A stretch of 64,000 bases of DNA from contig NC_058161.1 in NCBI RefSeq assembly GCF_020080835.1, forward strand, positions 6,612,001 to 6,676,000, written 5' to 3'. A model generated the notes under the pieces. That model was not told the DNA's origin. It did no database searches and worked only from the letters and a program-made list of their open reading frames with translations. Positions 1-11,961 of the stretch are shown piece by piece. Source of the DNA: Cotesia glomerata (taxonomy: Eukaryota > Arthropoda > Insecta > Hymenoptera > Braconidae). The first letter of the stretch is position 1; the number at the start of each line of letters is the position of its first letter. A program made the position numbers and the translations under genes.

Positions 1-1454
1 AAGGGACTTTTCCCCAGAAGTGGAAACAGCAACGGCTAGTGCTACTTCCGAAGGGGAAAAAGCCGCCGGAAGAACCTTCATCCTACCGACCACTCTGCAT
101 GTTAGACACGGCCGGCAAGATATTCGAGCGCATAATTCATCAGAGAACAGAGGCTGTAGTCGATCCACTCCTGGCAGAGAACCAGTTTGGTTTCCGAAAA
201 GGACGGTCAACTCTGGATGCGATCAAATTGGTTGTTGATACAACCAAGGATGCAATCCCCGGAACGAGATGGAAGGGTGGAAAGAAGAAATACTGCTTGG
301 TGGCTACTTTGGACATCAAGAATGCCTTCAACTCCGCTAACTGGGACTGCGTTATGCGGGCTCTAGAAGAAAAAAACGTACCAGGATACCTTCACAGAAT
401 GGTAGCGAGCTACTTCACGAATAGGGTTCTGAAATATGACACGAAGAACGGTACGGAAGAGTACGAAATCACCGGAGGAGTGCCACAGGGATCAGTTTTA
501 GGTCCTCTGCTATGGAACATCATGTATGATGGCCTCCTGAAAATAGCATTGCCCACGGGAGTCAAACTTGTAGCATATGCGGATGACGTAGCTGTCGTGA
601 TCGTCGCAAAGCACCTCGAAGAGATAGAAATGGCATTTGATATTAAATTCAGACGAGTCAATTTGTGGATGGACATGATGAACTTGCAACTAGCCAAGCA
701 TAAAACCGAGGCAGTGCTCATCACTCGTAGAAAAACGGTAGAATCCATCAAGTTGAGAGTCGGAGAATAAGAAATAACATCACAACCATTTATCCGTTAT
801 CTGGGAGTGATGCTGGATGCCCGACTCAACTTCAAGCAGCAGGTGGAACACGTCAGTGCCTTACGAGTAGCTAGTGCCTTCCGCACTATATCAGAAGAAG
901 CAGTGTGCGTCATTGTCGGAACCCTACCTCTTAGAGTTCTAGCAGAGGAAAGACGAGCCTTTTACCAACGAAAAAGGTCAACTACACTGAGCCCTGAAGA
1001 ACTTAGAATTGAAGAACGGCAGAACAGCATATGCCGATGGGAACTACAATGGGATGCTGCAGAGAAGGGTAGGTGGACGCACCGCCTCATACTTCGGATC
1101 GCCATTTGGCTTAACCGGAATCACGGCGAGGTCAATTACTATCTTACGCAGATGTTGTCGGGACACGGGTGTTTTCGAGAGTATCTACACCGCTTTAAGC
1201 ACGATGACTCTTCGGAGTGCCCGTCCTGCCCAGGAGTTGCTGAAGATGCGGAGCACGTCTTCTTTGTATGTCCTCGTTTCGATCCACAGCGTAAAGAGTT
1301 GGAGAGGATCCTGAACCAGAGAATGCAACCAGATTCACTAGTGAAAGCAATGTTGTCATCAGAAGCTGCCTTGAACGCTACCATCACGTTTGCAACAGAA
1401 GACCTCAAAGACTTGCGTTCCACCGAAAGAAGAAGAGCAAATATCAGAAGATAG
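1..1454 (+). pseudogene. LINE (R1-clade-like) ORF2 fragment, reverse transcriptase and C-terminal zinc knuckle, copy 1
   Basis: This is the 3' part of the second ORF of a non-LTR retrotransposon; the window edge cuts its 5' side. Visible reverse transcriptase blocks are LLPKGKKPP (from base 39), FGFRKGRSTLD, the metal-binding block VATLDIKNAFNSANW, GGVPQGSVLGPLLWN and the catalytic YADD near base 580. The C-terminus has a CPSC...H....C knuckle near base 1,220, usual in the R1 clade, and no RNase H domain follows. The copy is broken. A TAA at 768-770 replaces the CAA codon seen in the copy at 19,099. Near base 857 an in-frame deletion of 63 codons relative to that copy removes the end of the reverse transcriptase domain; its ends share AGTGCC. 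Protein identity to the other two copies is high over most of the length. The clade call rests on domain layout and motifs. Confidence 0.9.
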
Positions 1455-1692
1455 AAGGAAGGTAGTTAACACCTTAGCCACTAGAAGGAAAAGCAGTAGC
1501 TAGTTCCTCCCCTCACGAAGTAATGCCTGACGGCGGTTCCCATCAGGGATTAGAGGAAAGAAGAAAAGAGGTTTAGGGTTTAGTGAGTAGGGGCGTTAGC
1601 GTCGAGTTTTAGTATGACGCTGCGTCGAGTCTTCACATATCCAGGCGAAATAGCTATGCCTGGAATCCGCAAAAAGGATTCCCCCCTCTGAA
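1..1692 (+). mobile_element. LINE copy 1 (5' end outside the window) with 3' UTR
   Basis: After the stop codon a 3' UTR of about 240 bases shares long near-identical blocks with the other two copies (GTTTAGGGTTTAGTG, CGTCGAGTTTTAGTATGAC). It ends at a short A-rich tail that runs directly into an (AC)n tract at about 1,693. The tail followed by AC repeat is the same at all three copies. Confidence 0.88.
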
Positions 1693-1871
1693 AACACACA
1701 CACACACACACACATACATACAGATACAGTGGCAACCTCGCGGGAGTAGTCAGGGAAGCTTCCTATGACCTTCAAACGTCGAGATCTGATGAAAACTCGA
1801 TTTTTGCAAAACGGGGTGAAAACAATAACTTCCCGATTTTTAAAAATCTTCGATTTTCTTAGTGGGAAGTT
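1693..1871 (+). mobile_element. Right end of the AACTTCCCGC element, downstream of LINE copy 1
   Basis: An (AC)n tract is followed by about 150 bases matching the right end of the 46,330-47,177 element: the AAGCTTCCT and GATGAAAACTCGATTTT blocks, an internal AACTTCCCGATTTTT, and the terminal AGTGGGAAGTT at 1,861-1,871. The left half of this element would lie outside the window. Confidence 0.8.
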
Positions 1872-1878
1872 TAAATTT

Positions 1879-2020
1879 GTAAACGCGATTAAAAAGGAAG
1901 AGAACACAATTAATAAAGAAAGAATAATATTATCTAAAAATTAACTTGACATGATTTCTTCCAAAAACATCAGTGATTTTATCACAAATTTTGTTCTCTT
2001 CCTTTTTAATCGCGTTTACA
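1879..2020. repeat. 29-bp perfect inverted repeat (hairpin)
   Basis: Bases 1,879-1,907 (starting TGTAAACGCGATTAAAAAGG) are the exact reverse complement of 1,992-2,020, separated by 84 AT-rich bases. It begins eight bases after the end of the AACTTCCCGC element. It could be a small MITE or a rearranged flank; I see no coding potential. Confidence 0.75.
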
Positions 2021-2149
2021 ATTATTTTTTAATCTCTAAACTAATACTAAACTCGAAAAATGACATAGCAGCAAGTTTTTCTGTCAGATACCATAAATGT
2101 CGAAAAAATGTTGATACAGTAGCATTCGAAATTTTTCTATTAATATTTT

Positions 2150-5100
2150 TATAATTAATTAATTTTTTTAAGAAATCTAAGTCTTGAGCTGGAGCGCTTA
2201 TCGAACAAGGAGCTTTAAACCACGCTTTTATACAAATAATACTTGTACACCCCCCCCCCCCCCTGCTTATCTCGTTTCAAAGTAATTTATTTCCTCAAAT
2301 ATAAAAATTTCTAACAATAAATGCCTAAAATTGCTTATTTTGATTTTTTGCTCAATTTTCATAAACAGTAAATATATGAATTGTTTACTTTAAAAAATGG
2401 AACCAGGTATGATTTTGTAAGAAATTTAATGCCCTTCAAGAATCCACCATCAAAAAATTTTTATCTCAAGCGGTTCAAAAGTTGTATCATTTTTAATGAA
2501 AAAAGATTTCTTTACGTGTTATTTAAATGGGAAACTTTGAATGCTCACCGAAACCTTTCAAAATTGAGCTAAAAATCCTGCTTGCAGGGAAATTTTTTTT
2601 TCGATATATAGGTTCATTTTAACCCATAAATTCGATAGGTTAGTTTTTTTGGCTCACCCTAATATATATATATATATATATATATTTATAATTTATAACT
2701 TATAATAATAAAACAGCTTTTTTATAGCCTCTCTACATATTCATAAATTGAGGTATTACTCTTAATCACATTAATCGCAAGACATTACTTGGTACATATT
2801 ATTTTAAGCAATGTGCTGCAGGATATAATTTCTCAATTGATATAATACCTACGACACTGCGGTTTATAATCCTTTAATCTCTAAGATAATTTAACACACA
2901 TAGTAAAAGTGGGGATTCTGTTAAGTCGTATTGCAACTTATAGACTGAACTTGTTAAAGAAGGATAAAGGTATAATCGTATATATATGTGTGTGTTTGAG
3001 TTTTTATCGTACTTTCTCACTCTATGAATACATGACAAGCATTCTAACTTATTACGTATGTTATTTATTTAATAATAACTCAATCTCAAAATATCTATAG
3101 TATTTTTTCATTTTTTTTATAATGTTTCATTTATTAAATAAAGTGAAAATATATGATCATATTTAACAGAATATAATTAGTGTGAATCAGAATTGTGAGT
3201 TTGGTAATTAAGAATATCTATTTATATTAGATGGTTTATTTTATCATAAAAAATTATTCAAAATAACATAATTCATAATCTTATGATGGAAAAATTCCAA
3301 TTTTTTTATCATTTTTAATTTCAAAATCAATAGTATCTATTGAGAAAAAATTTAATAAATTTAAAAAATATTTAATATACTCACAACCCCAGAATAAATT
3401 TATGAGCACAATGTTTTTTGTGCTTATTTTAAAAGTTTAGTTAATAAGAAGTTTCTTCTGCTTTAAAGACAATAATTTCTTTAACATGATTGACTTAAAA
3501 ATCCAACAAGAATAACCTAATAAATTGCACTTTTTTAAAAATATTAAATATTTCATCAGTTATTTTCAACATAATAAGTACTAAAGAAATATTATATAAA
3601 ATATTTCTTCCAATGAGTTTTCCCCCTAGATCTTGTCATAAAGTTTCTTTTTTATTCGAAAATCGAGTAATAACCAAAAAACTCGATGTCTTTTCTTGAA
3701 TATTATGAACATTTTTGTCTCTTGACAAGTTGAAATTTATTTTGATAAGTTCTTGGCAGAAAGTTTTTTTAAGTATGAAATTCGAACATGAGAAAAAAAT
3801 TATTCATTCTATAATTTTAGGATATTTTTAAGTGTAATTCCTATCTATTTCACTAAACAAAGTTACCAAGAATATGTGTGAAAAATTTCTTTTTTAATTC
3901 ATAAAACAAACAAAAAAAGTTACATCTTTGAGCATTTAATTAATTCAATTGTGGCTTCTTGGCATATAAATACTAAGTCAGTTTCCGAAGGAGAGGACCA
4001 ACGTAATTCAGTTATCGGTTATCATTTCGCTAAATAATCTAACTTTGGTCCTCTAGTCTCGAAAACTCACTTTACAAAATCAGTTTATTCAATTTATTTA
4101 ATTATCAATATTTATTGTTTTTCCATAATGAATTTTCGAATACAAAATTCTCTGAATACTTTAATAATGCACTTGCATATTTTCTTCTTCTTACAAATTC
4201 AACGCTACATAAGTATAATATTAATATAATTTCCTGGATAAACACAACATAATTAAAAATAATGTTTTGTATTTACTGTGAAGTTGATAATAATGAAATA
4301 ATTACTTTCATAAAAAAGTAATTAAATATTTGATTTCAATTTTTATACACATTAAATTTTAATTATTTTGAATATTAATTTGAACGAATAAATATATAAC
4401 TTATATTTAAATAATTTGAAATATTTAATAACTACTAATGAATAAATTAATTAATAATTAATAATACAGTAATTAAGTGACTAAAACAATTAATTATTTG
4501 CAGCTCCGTAAAGCATACTCTGTACAAAGCGTTCGGTGCGACCCTTCAGCTCATTTGCTATATATCATGCTCAATACTGTGTACATGACCAAAGCTTGTA
4601 CGTCAAGTACAGATTTCGTAAAAATAAAATAAGAAATGCTTTGACATTTAATTCTTAACATTTTAGATTTTTTGAACTTTATATTTTTGACTATCGATTT
4701 ATTGAGCGAACTACCAGAACTATTATTTTACTATAAAAAGAAACATTTTAATGAAAAAATTATAGAGTTAATAAGTATTTGGGAAAATATTTAGGTGGAA
4801 AAGAAAATAAAATGAAAATTTTCGATAGTAAAATTTTTCATTAACTTTCTTTTAAAGTATCGTCGTTATCGGATATACAAGATGAAAATGTGCACTATGA
4901 CCCCCGTGGGGCTTGCTATGACCTGAGAGACTAATTCGATTTCCATAGTTCGCTCATTAAATGAACAACAAACTTTCAACGCAAAACAATTTCACTTGTT
5001 TCTAACACTGTGGAGTTTTAACAATTCTGTCATTTACAAGTACATTTTACATCTATACATATGTTTATTAAAGTTATCATTTTATTAACATTTAGTTACG

Positions 5101-6435
5101 ATTAGCATTAATTTAAATTTAACACACGTATAATAATCATTAAAAAAATTTACTGCATTAACTTAAGCTTATTGAAAAAGTTATTATTATCACAAATAAA
5201 AGTTCATTATAATTTTACAATTATTTGATTCTTACTTTCAAAAATGGCAGTTTTTATCTGAAAATAAAGAAAAAAAAAATTTTTTTTGCCGTCGTAATTT
5301 CATCACTACTAATTATCAGTATATATTGAATTTTGTCTTCATTTACTTGAAATCGAACTTGATTTATCCTCAATTACCAGTAATTGAATTCTCGTAGTCT
5401 TTTTTTTGTCACAAACTATTACAATTGACAATGAGTTATCAGTTTTATCCGAGCTTATCAGCTGTTATTCTGAAACAAATTTAATAATTATTATTTATTA
5501 ATCATTTTTTTAACCAAAAGTGATTTCATAAAATTGAAAAAATATAAAACGAGGTAAATTCTACAATATTCAATCATGATTTGTTTTTGACTAATCTACG
5601 TTTCAGATAAAATCTGAAAGGTGAAAAGGGGGGAGTATCGTATTATATAGATTACCGACAAATTACACAGTAATTAATCTTTCTCGGGATCTAGTCATCT
5701 CACGGTGATCCTGATTTATTGTACAAGTGAATTAAAGCTCTCATGAGCTTTTAAATGAATAAAATAATTAAAAAAAAGCTTACGGTTAAAAAAATTCGTA
5801 ATAAAAAGAATACTACAAACGAATTCATTTTTTTAATTAATACTCCTTTGTTATCTTACAATACGTTTATTCTATATATTTTTAAATTATATATTCTTTT
5901 TTTAATACTGCAGTCAACAAAGAATATCTATGAAATTGCTACGACAAGCGTATTTTTTTTTTATCCGTTATTATTTATTCACTGCCGTCAAATGCATTTC
6001 CTGATTTTGCTTAAAGCTTTGTATTGACAAATGTGATGCAATAATAAAAATATCGGAAATAATTGGAACGTTAATTATTATTATTATATCGTTTTTACTT
6101 GTATACCTATTTTGGTTTTTACAAGACTGTAACCGTATTCTCCACATTTTTTGCTATTACCACAGTAATTTCAGTCAAGTGCCTCTATTGTTATCATATA
6201 ACTCTCTTAATGTTATACTTTTTAGCTTTCGCCCTTTCAACTAACACTTGGTTTCTTTGCGTTCAACATATTATTTTCCACTTATAATCACACTGTGCTG
6301 CGACTGTGGCCGACTTACGCGTTATAATTAGTACCTGCATTTGCATTACGACCTTAAGTAGTATGGAGTACTTTTATAATGACATTTTTACTTTCATAAC
6401 TACACGGGGAAACCACAGAAAACCCGGTCGGTACA
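2150..6435. other. AT-rich non-coding stretch, no gene seen
   Basis: No open frame here has codon structure, splice context or a recognisable domain. It holds a C homopolymer near 2,250 and the TTAGGGTG-type repeat end described separately. A short less AT-rich patch lies at about 4,500-4,620, which I cannot identify. The 90-residue open frame at 5,755 is low-complexity Phe/Leu/Ile/Lys as expected by chance in such DNA. Confidence 0.6.
2640..2690 (-). repeat. (TA)n tract abutting a TTAGGGTG-type repeat end
   Basis: GGCTCACCCTAA is followed by (TA)n. Reversed, this reads (TA)n-TTAGGGTGAGCCAAAAAAAC, very close to the ends of the foldback element at 45,279-47,831. It appears to be one terminus of a related element; the other end was not found. 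Confidence 0.5.
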
Positions 6436-6436
6436 G

Positions 6437-6568
6437 AGGCTGGCAACGTAACGCACATATTCTCTTTATTTTATAATCACTGAAAATAGTGGTGCGTGCT
6501 GGAATCGAACCCTGGTCCCACTCTTTCGAAATGCAGGTACCGGGCCGATTAGGCTATTGCCAGCCTCT
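6437..6568 (-). mobile_element. tRNA-related SINE-like element with inverted ends
   Basis: On the minus strand the segment holds a B-box-like GGGTTCGATTCC and an upstream A-box-like stretch (GGCAATAGCCTAATCGG), the layout of a tRNA-derived pol III promoter. The cloverleaf is not a functional tRNA: I could not form a proper anticodon arm. AGAGGCTGGCAA at 6,437 and its exact reverse complement at the other end form a 12-bp inverted repeat bracketing the unit. A SINE or a short tRNA-containing MITE would both fit. Confidence 0.5.
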
Positions 6569-7606
6569 TGGAAAGTTAATTATTAAAAAGTTTAAAAACT
6601 CTTTTGACAAACGGTTTATTTTCAAGCAGTTTCATTTAAAAACTTTCCACTGAATTTGAAATTCGAGATTTATAGATATTAGAATAAATACGTTCAGCAG
6701 GTGAAAAGTTATTCAGAAACACACACGCATACTCTGCTTAGATTAAAAAATTTCTTTCGACACAGATGAATAATATATCTTTGTTGAAAAAAGTATAACA
6801 TGAATTGAATAAAAAGGAATCTTAAAGTCATAAATAAGAATATTGATTGAAGTGTGAAAAATAAGTTGATTTAAAAGGAAATTGCTTCATTCAAAATTGA
6901 GAAATCAAGAACATCTTATATTCAGTTGACAAATTCGATCTCATAATGAACTTCCCTTAAGTATATTCATTTTCAGTTAATAATTTTCTTTTGTGTAGAA
7001 TCTTTTCATATAAATAATTCAACTAATATGAGATTTATGGCAATTAAAAGATATTTTAATATCGATAAAATGATGTTTTATATCCTTTGCTTGGCTGATT
7101 CATTATTTCCTGATTGCAATCTGTAAGTTATTTAAACGAATAAATAAGTTATATTCATTTATATTAAAGAGAAATACGTTTGATCTAATGAATTATTTTT
7201 AAGAGAACTTCATGGCTTCATTCAAGAATTTCTTGCCTTGATTAAGAAATTTTACCGAGAGTATATTATTTTCATGAGATACAATGAAATTTTTAATTGA
7301 AAAACACAATTTTCTTCAAGCAAAAATAATTTCGTTTTTGTTTGAAAGTTTTGTATTTTTGGTTTAATAAAAAGTGTTTTTATTCAAAATAAAAGAAAAT
7401 ACTTAGAAAAAAGAAACAAATATTTATTTTCAATCCATTTCGAAATTTATTTGAGACATATTTTTAAAAATATAGAAAATAACAGAAGTCCGAATATTTT
7501 AGGTATTCTTGAAACAAGTCAGTAATAACTTGAATCAATTGAATCACTAGAAAAGAATTCGAAAGAAGAATATAGATTATCTCATTTAAAAATAGCAAAG
7601 TGCTGT
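6569..7606. other. AT-rich non-coding stretch, nothing recognised
   Basis: No gene, RNA gene or repeat structure could be supported in this kilobase. Confidence 0.5.
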
Positions 7607-7739
7607 ATCCCTGTTGAAAAGCTCCAATAAGATCCCATCAAAAGCGACAAAAGCCACTTAGAAACCAATAAAATTTATGGGTTTCTAAGTGGCTTTTGTC
7701 GCTTTTGATGGGATCCTATTGGAAATTTTAAACAGGGAT
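7607..7739. repeat. Long hairpin, 36-bp perfect stem with 12-base loop
   Basis: Bases 7,631-7,666 and 7,679-7,714 are exact reverse complements. Outside them the pairing continues imperfectly to ATCCCTGTT / AACAGGGAT at the two edges. The size and shape suit a short MITE; the RNA would also fold like an over-long miRNA precursor. Nothing shows that it is transcribed. Confidence 0.75.
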
Positions 7740-10700
7740 TTGAGATTAAAATTCTTGAATAAAAGATTTTTTCTCTTAATCGACAAGTTTTATATTTTCG
7801 ATTCAAGAGTGAATTTATTGAAATTATAGTAAAATTTTGATTTTTTTCTTTCATTTTTAACATATAATACTAATATTAAATATCTAAAGTATATAACTAA
7901 TTACTATTATTATTAAAGCACATTTACATTATACAAAAGCATAAATCAAGTGATTTATTTAAAATGTATTTTAGGATAATTTGTTAAAAACATTCTTAAT
8001 TAAATTTTTTTATGCATGGTTCTTCGTTTTCAATAGAACTTATTTTGTTGGCAAAATTTCAGATTTTAGTTCCATTCTATCGATTCGCAACTCTCGAAAA
8101 GACAATTAATTAAAGTTGCAGAACATTATGACATAGTGATAAACTGTATTACAGTTAATAGTTATAGATGTATTTGTATGCCCGCGTATATATGTGTGTA
8201 GGACATTAAAACCGCAGAACGTAGTAGGGAAGTTAAGGATCTTCATGCGTTTGACATTTAAAATCCCACTGACTATTAATTATATTGTCTAATGATGGAT
8301 TTAACTCGTGGGATACATACAAAATTAGTTTAATTATAGTTGAATTTAATCTACATACTCAATTAATCACCGCCTGTGATGATGAATATATATTTTTATA
8401 ATTAATTTACAACTCGTTAGTCGCTTAGTGTGTAATACTATATGAATGTAAATTTCTATGTCCCTTCATTCGGTCATTGTAATTAATTTCAATTTACTTT
8501 TTGAAGTTAAGTTATTCACTGGATTATCACATTCACTTTTACCAGTAACTACTACATGGGTAGGTGTTCATTCAATCGAGCTTGGCTCAATTTAATCAGC
8601 GGAAGAATCTTGGATCGAGTTGTCTGGGAAAATACCTGGCTGAATCCATGATAAATGAGATACTCTCACCGGCTATAAGTTACACGGGTTCGAATTTTTT
8701 TGCTATCTCTATTTATTGCAATCTATCACAGTCTTTAATCTAGTTTTTTTTTTTTACATGTATCCAATTCATTTTTTTTTATATCAAAATTTAACGAGTA
8801 TACAAACTATAAATAAAAAAAATGACAAATTCAGTTGAAGTAAATGGTTTGGAAATAATAGTTATTGAAATTCGAGTAGCTTGAAATTGAACTGGAGTTC
8901 ATTTTTAACTTATCGATTGATTTATTATTATGATCATAATTTCAATAAAGTTTCCTTGGTACCTATTAGTCAAGTTCCACTTCTGTTAATCCTGTTTAAC
9001 ATTGAAAAAAAATTAATTGATTCAAGAAAAATATTCTCATGAAATTTTTATTATTGTTTCGAGTTATCTAGTTCACTTAAATCAAGGATTCACTCCTGAA
9101 TTAAGAACATAAAATTCTTGATTGAAGAGAAAAAATTGTTCATTCAATAATTTTAGTACCATCTGTACCTTCTAAACATCTGTACCTTTAAAAATAGCGT
9201 TAAAAACAAATACTAATAGTTTTTTCTTGTAGTATTTTGAATGAAAAAATATTTTCTTAATCCAAGAATATAAAATTCTTAAGAAAACAAAAAAAAATTA
9301 AATTATTCTTAGTTGAGAATTAGGTTTTTCAATGAAAAATTTGATTGCATTTCCCGAAGATAGTCTTGATTGATAAAAAATGGTAGAATTTTTTAAGCTA
9401 AGAAAACGAATTTCAAGTCATAAAATTCTCTTCAAAATAATTTTTTTGAATTGATAACTTTTCTCTTGAATCAAATAGTTTTCTTTTTCATTATACTGTT
9501 ACTGTACATTTTCTTTTCAATCTAGAAATGCACTTGACGTATCTAAACGTACGTGTCAATCTTCTCAAATATTGACTGAAGTACCTGTTGCAGTTAGTAA
9601 TGTGAGAAAATTGTGTGTATGTTAGTTGTGAGTGAGAGCGAACTCCCTTTCGTAACATTAATATATACTTTGAGAGAAATTTGACATTTTAGTGGAGACA
9701 TTTGATGAACAACATTAATTGTACAAATTAAATTGAAACTTTGAGTTGCAAACTCTAAATCTCAATTTAGCTAGCTGATACAAGCTTATTCCAGATTAAA
9801 ATGAGTTTGATGGTAGCGAGTTATTAGATTTTTTCCCTCGGGGAAACTAATACGGTATTAGGAATCAACTGCTGTATTAGTTCACAATTTAAGTCCTGTC
9901 AAAGTTTTATTTGTTCATTATTGTAAAACTCGGATTCATTATGTCAGATTAACCGAATTGACAGTGGAAATTGTCTATACTGTATTTTTTAGTAATGAAA
10001 AAGTATATTGTAAGGGGACATTAATCAATTACGTGAAGGTTCTGAAAGAAGAAGTTTAAAAAATTTCTTCATAACTTTTTTTCGGAGAAGGGAGGAGAAT
10101 CAAAAACTGTTTTTACATAATATTCTACCAGTAGAAACGCGCATCATCAAATGAAGAGTGATGAACATTCCAGGGTGAAGCGTTAAGCAAAGTAACTTTG
10201 AAATCTAAGATCTTGTTTTTAAAGTTTAATCTCAATTACATTTTCTCATTTTAAAATACATTATAAAGCTTATAAATAAAAACTATAGTACATTTTTTTG
10301 TTATATTAATTAAATTGTTTGTTAAAAATTATTCTCTATAAATCAAGCAATAATTAATAATCTCTGATCATTTTTTGACTGATTTGTGTCCAAATTTTAA
10401 GATTGTTTGAAATCTTAAAATGGTTTGTAACGACAAACCATTATGAAAATTAAGAAATATAAAAAACATAACATTTTATGTGATTTCCATTAATTAACAA
10501 AACGCAAAAAAAACACGTGTATAGATATTTTAAAATAATAAATTAACTTTATGAATCTAATCAAATCCTTCAATGAAAATCTGATCTCAATGTCAGCTAG
10601 CAGTTGAAATGAATTGAAATCAACAGTGCATGATTTCAATTTACTTGTCGGTTTACTTGAATAATTTAAAGTTTTCATCGTAAAAACTGACAAGGCTAAA

Positions 10701-11817
10701 ATGAAGTCAATAGCCTAAGATTGAAAAAAAAAAAAAAAAACAAAGTTTATTTTTATTCTTAAGGATGAAACCAATGTCATCCTGCGGACAAGCATTGATC
10801 GGAAATTATGTTACTTTGACAGTCCAAATAGGAAGGAGTCGATCATCAGCAATATTATCTTCGAACAACACTAAAAACTAAAAAAAGAGAAAAATGGGTA
10901 ATTCTTTCTTCGAAATAAATTTATAAAAAATTGAATTTTTATTAAAAATTATCAATTTTTAACACTTAATTGCATGTCTCATAGCGCGAAGCGCGTGAGG
11001 TTGTGCTTTATATATATATATATATATATACTCGACTCGTCAAGGTCAAGCAATTTTGTGATCTTTAAATGTCTCTATCACAACCATATTACACTTATAC
11101 AATAATATAAGTAGATGTACACGGAGAAAACACTTAATTTAAACCATCTTTTACTTTCTAAATTCATTTCATGTAGCTATTTTGAAAAAAAAAACGTTTT
11201 GAAAAAAATTTTACGTGGACGTCCGGATGTCACCCCATTTTGGATGTACCAATGATTACTCCCGGACAAATTGATATTTCAAGACCGGACCTTTTTTATT
11301 AGTTCACGAATTCAATGAACTGGGTCCGTATTTCATATCAGTAGCCTAGTTTACGTATTTTTTTTTTTAAATTGAATTTTTATTAAAATTTATTACGATA
11401 TAACCGTACAAAGACAAACGAATTTTTCTTATTTGTCACGTGAAAACTATGGCGCCACTTGATAAAGCTAGATTTTTTTAGACTGCGTGCGCATATAACA
11501 AGAAAAAAGGGCGCTGATATTTAAAAAAAAAATACTCTGTAAGAAATTACTTAATTATAATTTTCTTTTTTTTTATCAGTTACACAATTTATTTTTTCTT
11601 AAAAAATGAATGAGCGTTATAAGGCGTGCACTTTTGGATTTTCCAAACTTTTTTTAAATTAACTAAATATGTTGTGATGTATTTTTTTATCGTAATCCAG
11701 TGTTTGATTTTATTTATAAAAAAAAAAATTTTTTTTCTCTACTAAAATTGATTGATATAAATAATAGATGTTTTTTCTGTAATATTTTTGCTGAGTTTAG
11801 CTTTTTTTATTTTTATA
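7740..11817. other. AT-rich non-coding stretch with minor repeats
   Basis: No host gene was seen. A GC-rich hairpin GCGCGAAGCGCG near 10,985 stands just before a (TA)n run at about 11,012-11,031, and a less AT-rich block follows at 11,210-11,350. Together they look like an old transposon remnant that I cannot classify. Confidence 0.5.
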
Positions 11818-11961
11818 TAAGGTAAAAGCCCCAATATATGATCATGTACCAGTATATGATCACTCCATATATTTGTATATCTACATTCACAAATATAGGT
11901 ATACAAATACATGGAGTGATCATATACTGGTACATGATCATATATTGGGGCTTTTACCTTA
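11818..11961. mobile_element. Near-perfect palindromic MITE-like hairpin
   Basis: The left arm (from TAAGGTAAAAGCCCCAATA at 11,818) and right arm (ending in the reverse complement at 11,961) are identical over about 50 bases and then pair imperfectly around a short centre. The arms contain two direct copies of TATATGATCA. The high arm identity implies recent origin or ongoing gene conversion. There is no coding capacity. TIR-only miniature element is the likeliest call. Confidence 0.75.

Noticed and set aside
5755..6027. 90-residue open frame rich in Lys, Phe and Leu
   Set aside because: Typical chance frame in AT-rich DNA; hydrophobic only because of TTT and TTA codons.
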